The notes under the pieces were generated by a model. That model was not told the DNA's origin. It saw only the letters and a program-made list of their open reading frames with translations, and made no database searches. From DATFVB01 sp963714035 (GTDB lineage: Bacteria; Acidobacteriota; Thermoanaerobaculia; UBA5066; DATFVB01), in NCBI GenBank assembly GCA_963714035.1, contig OY970224.1:1550001-1614000 (forward strand): a stretch of 64,000 nt of DNA, read 5' to 3'. This document shows, one piece after another, positions 60,241 through 64,000 of this stretch (position 1 is the stretch's first letter; each line of letters begins with the position of its first letter). The translations under genes were made by a program, and so were the position numbers.

Positions 60241-60340
60241 GCCGAACGACCCGGCTTCCACCTTCGCTCTCCGAGCTACGGCGGACACGTCAGCGGCGGC
60301 AAGCCGCAGGCGCGCCGTCCGCTGCAAACCAATGGTCGGG
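60241..60340 (-). other. attC-like site 3 (100 bp)
   Basis: GCCGAAC (60241) to GGTCGGG (60340). Identical in plan to site 6 except for a clean 33-nt insert at 60258-60290 (hairpin TTCGCTC..GAGCTACGGCGGA). Confidence 0.8.
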
Positions 60341-60526
60341 GTGCCAGGGTTCCGGGATCTCAAGATCACGGCAGATCTTCTTCGCAAAGGTACTCGTTGA
60401 TCTCGCGGTGGCGGGGAACCGCCGTGGATTTCCGGGTTTCGCGATTGACGAAGACCGAATGCCGCGAGCCCGAAAGAACTCGCAACCGTGCGCCTGAAGA
60501 TGGCGGACGAGATCGGCCCGCTTCAA
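60290..60526 (-). pseudogene. hicA: hicA-like toxin with two frameshifts
   Basis: Starts 'KRADLVRHLQAHGCEFF' in one frame, continues 'SRHSVFVNRETRKSTAVPRH' and 'REINEYL' in another, then 'KKICRDLEIPEPW' back in the first. Full HicA reads straight through these pieces. A loss near 60463 and one extra T near 60385 explain it. The open frame runs on into attC site 3, which supplies the stop. Confidence 0.8.
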
Positions 60527-60741
60527 GAAATGAGAAGGGGCTCGCGGATGACAGCGTCGCCACCCAGCTGCTCCTCGGCGAGAGCGCGGTTGGCTTCGAG
60601 AACGAGGGCGACCGCTTCGTGCAGGCTTTCCCGGGCCTCGTCGAGCGTCGAAGCCTGGGTGTTGGCACCCGGAAGTTCTTCGACGAAACCAATGTAGCCC
60701 TCGGGAACCTTGCGAAACACGGCCGTGAGCTTGAGCTCCAT
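60523..60741 (-). CDS. hicB: HicB-family antitoxin
   Basis: 72 aa. ATG with AGGAGG 4 nt upstream and a TAGAAT box further up. 'LKLTAVFRKVPEGYIGFVEE', 'LPGANTQASTLDEARESLHE', 'AVALVLEANRALAEEQLGGD' is the partial RNase-H-like HicB fold. Intact although its toxin partner is broken. Confidence 0.9.
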   Translation of the reverse strand: MELKLTAVFRKVPEGYIGFVEELPGANTQASTLDEARESLHEAVALVLEANRALAEEQLGGDAVIREPLLIS

Positions 60742-60793
60742 GCGCCCTCCTGAGTCATTCCATTCTATCTCGACCGCCGGCGGCCCTCGGCAC

Positions 60794-60894
60794 CCCGAAC
60801 GACCCGGCTTCCGCCTTCGCTCTCCGAGCTACGGCGGACACGTCAGCGGCGGCAAGCCCGCAGGCGCGCCGTCCGCTGCAAGCCGATGTTCGGG
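60794..60894 (-). other. attC-like site 4 (101 bp)
   Basis: CCCGAAC and GTTCGGG pair exactly; inner arms CGGCTT..AAGCCG. Has the hairpin insert plus one extra C. Confidence 0.85.
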
Positions 60895-60910
60895 GCGTCC
60901 GCGACTCCCG

Positions 60911-61342
60911 TCATGACATCAGGAAAACTACTCTATCGATAACCTGGCACCCCCTGATCAAGGCGTATCCGACATCCCCACATGCTGGTATAGCGCCGGG
61001 AGGCGGCGGCGCTGATGGCGTCGGGACTGGACAACCCACGAATTCCCACAGTTGGTCACCCGGTAGCATCTCCGCCCGAAGACGAGCAGCGTCCCCTCGA
61101 AGAAACCCGCCACCAAGTTTCGCATCTACGATCTCGATCGTGACTCGCTTGCGAAGCCAACGCCGTGTAATTGGGTAATTCTCGTCACGGATCTCCCCTG
61201 AACAATCGAGCACCGCCGCAACCGGTTGCTTCACGGTTGCACAACCGAATGCCCCAGAGAGCGCAAGAGCTGATACGAGGATCGACGCCCCGAACGACCC
61301 GGCTTCAGCGGCGGCAAGCCGCAGGCGCGCCGTCCGCTGCAA
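60911..61342 (-). CDS. Lipoprotein with N-terminus possibly encoded in attC
   Basis: Frame open through the adjacent attC. No ATG, GTG or TTG lies between attC site 5 and the hydrophobic stretch 'SILVSALALSGAFGC', which looks like a lipobox signal peptide. The first usable start is a TTG inside attC (61342), giving 'QRTARLRLAAAEAGSFG' before it. That would add the positive n-region a signal peptide needs. Mature part: 'VLDCSGEIRDENYPITRRWL', 'GGFLRGDAARLRAEMLPGDQ', 'CGDVGYALIRGCQVIDR'. Family unknown; 143 aa if the TTG is used. Confidence 0.55.
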   Translation of the reverse strand: MQRTARLRLAAAEAGSFGASILVSALALSGAFGCATVKQPVAAVLDCSGEIRDENYPITRRWLRKRVTIEIVDAKLGGGFLRGDAARLRAEMLPGDQLWEFVGCPVPTPSAPPPPGAIPACGDVGYALIRGCQVIDRVVFLMS

Positions 61343-61355
61343 GCCGATGTTCGGC
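61289..61355 (-). other. attC-like site 5 (67 bp)
   Basis: Short form without the hairpin insert. CCCGAAC/GTTCGGC ends with one mismatch, L arms CGGCTT-C-AGCGG and CCGCT-GC-AAGCCG. Confidence 0.88.
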
Positions 61356-61392
61356 CCTGACGATCCGGTGCGGGCCGTTGCTACTGCCAAGG

Positions 61393-61398
61393 TATAAT
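61393..61398 (+). promoter_or_regulatory. -10 box TATAAT of hicBA
   Basis: Perfect box 18 nt before the hicB start, which also has GGAGGGCGA. Confidence 0.6.
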
Positions 61399-61415
61399 TT
61401 GCCGATGGAGGGCGA

Positions 61416-61619
61416 ATGAAACTCAAGGTGGTTCTGGAACCGAGCCCGGAAGGCGGGTTTACGGTTTTCGTGCCTTCGCTTCCTGGTTGCGTCAGCGAAG
61501 GCGAGACCCACGATGAAGCTCTCGCCAACATCCGCGAGGCGATCGACCTGTACCTCGAGCCCGCCGACGAAGATCTTCCGCCTACGACAAGCGCGCAGGT
61601 AGAAGAGCTCGTGGTTTGA
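61416..61619 (+). CDS. hicB: HicB-family antitoxin
   Basis: 67 aa. ATG with GGAGG upstream. 'LKVVLEPSPEGGFTVFVPSL', 'PGCVSEGETHDEALANIREA', 'IDLYLEPADEDLP' is the classic HicB signature. Stop overlaps the hicA start (TTGA). Reversed relative to the cassette orientation. Confidence 0.93.
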   Translation: MKLKVVLEPSPEGGFTVFVPSLPGCVSEGETHDEALANIREAIDLYLEPADEDLPPTTSAQVEELVV

Positions 61620-61846
61620 GCAAGGTCCCCTCCCTCAACTACCCCGACGTCATTTCTGCCTTCGAGCGCGCCGGCTGGGCAATCGTCCGGCAGCGCGGAA
61701 GCCACATCCGAATGCAGCGCGGGTCCGCCGAAGGTGTGCAGAAGATCACCGTGCCCGCTCATAAACCGATCAAACGGTCGACGCTCGCGAAGCTGTTGAA
61801 GGACGCTCGAATGACGCTCGACGACTTCATCGATCACCTGAGATAG
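61616..61846 (+). CDS. hicA: HicA-family toxin (mRNA interferase)
   Basis: 76 aa. 'LNYPDVISAFERAGWAIVRQ', 'RGSHIRMQRGSAEGVQKITV', 'PAHKPIKRSTLAKLLKDARM' with the catalytic His of 'GSHIRM', a full dsRBD-like HicA. The module appears functional. Confidence 0.93.
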   Translation: MSKVPSLNYPDVISAFERAGWAIVRQRGSHIRMQRGSAEGVQKITVPAHKPIKRSTLAKLLKDARMTLDDFIDHLR

Positions 61847-61859
61847 CGATGCCAGCAGG

Positions 61860-61926
61860 GCCGAACGACCCGGCTTCAGCGGCGGCAAGCCGCAGGCGCG
61901 CCGTCCGCTGCAAGCCGATGTTCGGC
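61860..61926 (-). other. attC-like site 6 (67 bp, best preserved)
   Basis: On the minus strand: R'' GCCGAAC, AT, L'' CGGCTTGCAGCGG, a variable tip, L' CCGCTGAAGCCG, GGTC, R' GTTCGGC. L'' and L' pair fully except for one extrahelical G in L''. That extra base sits in the 5' arm, as in canonical attC, which sets the cassette direction to minus. Confidence 0.9.
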
Positions 61927-61958
61927 TCCAGGCCTGGTGGAACGCTACTCATTGGGTG

Positions 61959-62564
61959 TTAGGCACCGCTTTTAATTGTGCACTCCATGAAAAAAGACTC
62001 GTCTACACGCCGAAACACAAGGTCAGCGAGAGTTTCGGCGGACGCAATTCTTTCCAAGAACGTTTGACATGCGTTCTTAACGTCCACCAAGAAAGCGTCG
62101 GCATCGAGGCGCAGCGAGGGTAGCGGGTCGTTCAGGTGGAGCTGAATTATTCCACATTGCTCGCCGATTGCCTGGCGAAAATAAAATATTCTCCGCGCCT
62201 GGCGCTCGCGATTGCGCCTGGATTCCGCCGTCCAGCTATGAATCATGCCGCACCTAGCACCGTAGAGATCGGCGGCAGTGCAGACAAGTGACGAACCCGG
62301 AAGAAGACAGTCTTTGACCCACCGAATGAAATCATCCCCGGAAGCATCCTGATGTTCCGGTACACGGTAGAGCCAAGCCATGGCCTCGATCGCGGAAAAC
62401 GCGAGGATGAGCCCGCTCTCGATCAGGCCGTCGCTGAAACAGTGATCGATGGCTTCAAATGCCTCAGCTACACGCAGGCGGAGGCGCTCCCCTGGCGGAA
62501 CTGGGAATCTCGGAACGTTGAAGTCGGTTCCAAGAGTGATCGGACTGCCGTTCGGTTCAGGCAT
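61959..62564 (-). CDS. HEPN-like protein, integron cassette
   Basis: 201 aa, ATG 4 nt after attC site 7. Helical throughout. 'ALIESGLILAFSAIEAMAWL' then 'LVCTAADLYGARCGMIHSWT' with the motif RCGMIH (R-x4-H), the hallmark of HEPN RNases, followed by 'AESRRNRERQARRIFYFRQA'. HEPN proteins act in toxin-antitoxin and phage defence (family knowledge). No MNT-type partner is seen in the cassette. Confidence 0.65.
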   Translation of the reverse strand: MPEPNGSPITLGTDFNVPRFPVPPGERLRLRVAEAFEAIDHCFSDGLIESGLILAFSAIEAMAWLYRVPEHQDASGDDFIRWVKDCLLPGSSLVCTAADLYGARCGMIHSWTAESRRNRERQARRIFYFRQAIGEQCGIIQLHLNDPLPSLRLDADAFLVDVKNACQTFLERIASAETLADLVFRRVDESFFMECTIKSGA

Positions 62565-62568
62565 CGGT

Positions 62569-62635
62569 GCCTGACGACCCGGCTTCGGCGGCGGCGCGCG
62601 AACGGCGCGCCTCCCGCTGAAGACCGATGTTCGGC
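62569..62635 (-). other. attC-like site 7 (67 bp)
   Basis: GCCTGAC and GTTCGGC ends, inner CGGCTTCGGCGG / CCGCTGAAGACCG. Diverged tip with GCGCGCGAACGGCGCGC. Confidence 0.8.
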
Positions 62636-62639
62636 CCCT

Positions 62640-63026
62640 TCACTTCGAATCTCCGGAGCAGCGATATGCCTTGCCGCTGACGGACGGTCCCCAGCCACCT
62701 GCAAGGTTATTCCAGACCACGTGGGTTGCGTGTTTCTGCGCGGCTTGTTCGAGAGCCTGATTCTTCGCGTTCTCGATTCCGGTCGACGCGGCCAAGCCGC
62801 CCCACCCAGACGTGCCATAGACCTCACCGACGTAGGTACATCCGCTCACGGTTGAGGGATCAGCCTCGACGATCCGAGCAGCCGCAGCGGATCGACTCGT
62901 CGCACAGGCGTTTAAAGCCGCAACGAGGCATCCCCAGAGGGTTATCGCAATAAACCGCCTGGCTGAGAGCGGGCCGAACGACCCGGCTTCAGCGGCGGCA
63001 AGCCGCAGGCGCGCCGTCCGCTGCAA
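62640..63026 (-). CDS. DUF4156-like lipoprotein, start possibly in attC
   Basis: Core 'GCTYVGEVYGTSGWGGLAAS', 'TGIENAKNQALEQAAQKHAT', 'HVVWNNLAGGWGPSVSGKAY' is typical of DUF4156 lipoproteins; the signal peptide 'RRFIAITLWGCLVAALNAC' has a lipobox Cys. As in the 60911 cassette no standard start codon lies between attC and the signal peptide. The first in-frame one is TTG 63026 inside attC, encoding the same 'QRTARLRLAAAEAGSFG'. 128 aa if used; ATT at 62951 is an alternative. Confidence 0.65.
   Translation of the reverse strand: MQRTARLRLAAAEAGSFGPLSARRFIAITLWGCLVAALNACATSRSAAAARIVEADPSTVSGCTYVGEVYGTSGWGGLAASTGIENAKNQALEQAAQKHATHVVWNNLAGGWGPSVSGKAYRCSGDSK
62973..63026 (-). other. attC-like site 8, interrupted by IS
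   Basis: Identical to site 6 for 54 bp from GCCGAAC to CCGCTGCAA. The next 13 bases (GCCGATGTTCGGC expected) are replaced by IS sequence at 63027. Confidence 0.88.
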
Positions 63027-64000
63027 TGATGAGATGGACTCCTCCCGTCGATTCGGCATCATGGTGCCAACGAATGCGGAGTCATTTTGCAGCTCCATTC
63101 GAAAGGAGGAATCCGTGGAGAATCCTACAACCGTCGCGGTGGACCTGGCAAAGTCGGTTTTCGAGATCGCCGTTTCCAAAGAGCCCGGGCGCGTGTGCCA
63201 GAGACGAAGGCTCACGCGCAGCCAGATGATTCCCTTCTTCTCCAACCACCCTTGCGCCACGGTCCTGATGGAGGCCTGCGGCTCGGCCCATTACTGGGCC
63301 AGGCAGATCGAGGGCTTCGGGCACGACGTCGCGCTTCTTCCTCCTCATCACGTCCGACGCTACCGCCTCGGCAACAAGACCGACCGCGCCGATGCCGACG
63401 CGCTCCTGGAAGCCGGCCGCAACAAGCAGATCCTCCCCGTGCCGGTCAAGACCGTCGGCCAGCATGTTTTGACGGCTCTCCACGCTTCGCGTTCGGCCTG
63501 GATGACCACCCGCACGGGAAGGTTGAACATCCTGCGCGGCATCCTGCGCGAGCTCGGCTTGACGATCCCCGCGGGTCCCCGCCGTGTCCTTCCGGCCGTG
63601 TCCGACGCCCTCGCGGACGAGAATGTGCCCGAAGAGCTTCATCCCGTGCTTCTGGCTTTCTGCGATGAGATCCGAAAGCTCGAGGAAAATATCCGCCTCG
63701 CCGATCGCCGGCTCGCTGCCCTGTCCAAAGAAATCCCCGCAGCCAAAAGTCTCCAATCCATCCCCGGCATCGGCCTTCTGACTTCGACCGCTCTGCTCGG
63801 CTTTGTCGGCTCGGCCTCCCGCTTCCGATCGAGCCGGCGTTTCGCCTCGTTCCTCGGCCTGGTCCCGAAAGAATTCTCCAGCGGGAACAACCGCCATCTG
63901 GGCGCGATCACCAAACGCGGCGACTCCTACCTCCGCACCCTACTGATCCACGGAGGACGCGCCGTGCTCCTGTCCGCCAGACGCTCAAAGACCCCGGATC
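63027..64000 (+). mobile_element. IS110-family insertion sequence, left part
   Basis: Begins exactly at the break in attC site 8. The left end reads TGATGAGATGGACTCCTCC, a candidate sub-terminal end. The element runs beyond the window, so its right end and the rest of attC are not visible. Confidence 0.8.
63115..64000 (+). CDS. IS110-family transposase (IS1111-like), 3' end outside window
   Basis: GTG at 63115 with AAAGGAGG 5 nt upstream; open to the window end (295 codons). DEDD-type domain: 'VAVDLAKSVFEIAVS' (Asp), 'LMEACGSAHYWARQIEGFGH' (Glu), 'NKTDRADADALLEAG' (two Asp). Then the IS116/IS110 domain 'LQSIPGIGLLTSTALLGFVG', 'FASFLGLVPKEFSSGNN', and the Ser motif 'GDSYLRTLLIHGGRAVL'. It acts on its IS ends by RuvC-like chemistry; related IS1111-group elements are known to target attC sites. 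Confidence 0.93.
   Translation, partial: MENPTTVAVDLAKSVFEIAVSKEPGRVCQRRRLTRSQMIPFFSNHPCATVLMEACGSAHYWARQIEGFGHDVALLPPHHVRRYRLGNKTDRADADALLEAGRNKQILPVPVKTVGQHVLTALHASRSAWMTTRTGRLNILRGILRELGLTIPAGPRRVLPAVSDALADENVPEELHPVLLAFCDEIRKLEENIRLADRRLAALSKEIPAAKSLQSIPGIGLLTSTALLGFVGSASRFRSSRRFASFLGLVPKEFSSGNNRHLGAITKRGDSYLRTLLIHGGRAVLLSARRSKTPD

Noticed and set aside
57079..63026. CRISPR array reading of the regular repeats
   Set aside because: Repeats are 67-133 bp, spaced by whole genes, not by 30-40 bp spacers, and no cas genes are present.
57079..63026. Simple REP/BIME repeats instead of attC
   Set aside because: The extrahelical base in L'', complementary R ends and one cassette per interval fit attC better; kept open until a model search is run.

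Overview
The window is GC-rich chromosomal DNA from a Gram-negative bacterium. The best guess, from gene content only, is an Acidobacteriota-type organism. It has large secreted BNR/sortilin-like beta-propeller proteins, an Oar-type TonB receptor with an N-terminal carboxypeptidase-regulatory domain, DUF4388, EVE and YfhO-like proteins, dense divergent gene packing, and many starts that look leaderless (TAnnnT about 7 nt before the start codon). I see no rRNA, tRNA or CRISPR.

Layout. 1-6.8 kb: a truncated BNR protein on the minus strand, then a translationally coupled S9 peptidase / SMP-30-like / M20 peptidase operon. 7-11.8 kb: small exported and membrane proteins, a two-PAS protein and a PLP decarboxylase, separated by dispersed repeats. 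11.9-18.6 kb: a second BNR protein, a hybrid histidine kinase remnant, a crotonase, and a MerR operon with a MerR-type 20-bp-spacer promoter. 18.8-28 kb: rho, a CTAG-ended repeat element, an XRE regulator, two tandem paralogous small proteins, the TonB receptor and lemA-TPM-TPM. 28-45.4 kb: AraC regulator, a third BNR protein, galU, a YfhO-like membrane protein, FmdB/DUF4388, moeA, a coupled ketosynthase-methyltransferase-FAD oxidoreductase trio, a histone-H1-like protein, EVE + DEAD helicase, and a response-regulator diguanylate cyclase. 45.5-54.4 kb: a fourth BNR protein, an operon with DinB, carbonic anhydrase and DoxX, and an unusual S1/P1-nuclease-like domain joined to a predicted beta-barrel.

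54.6-63.0 kb is accessory DNA made of small, mostly minus-strand genes: VOC, GNAT, DUF1801, a HEPN-like protein, lipoproteins, and four toxin-antitoxin modules of which two are broken. From 57.1 kb the genes are separated by nine copies of an attC-like recombination site. These have complementary GCCGAAC/GTTCGGC ends, an inner L stem with one extrahelical base, and a variable tip. I read this as a mobile-integron or chromosomal-integron cassette array oriented on the minus strand, with attI/intI expected to the right of the window. The last site is cut in its L arm, and an IS110-family element begins there and runs off the window end.

Two other themes run through the window. One is a 278-bp CTAG-ended element (three copies) whose ends supply the stop codons of flanking genes. 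The other is a roughly 33-nt hairpin found inside attC sites and inside another intergenic repeat. All functional names come from reading protein sequence against remembered families; no database search was run.
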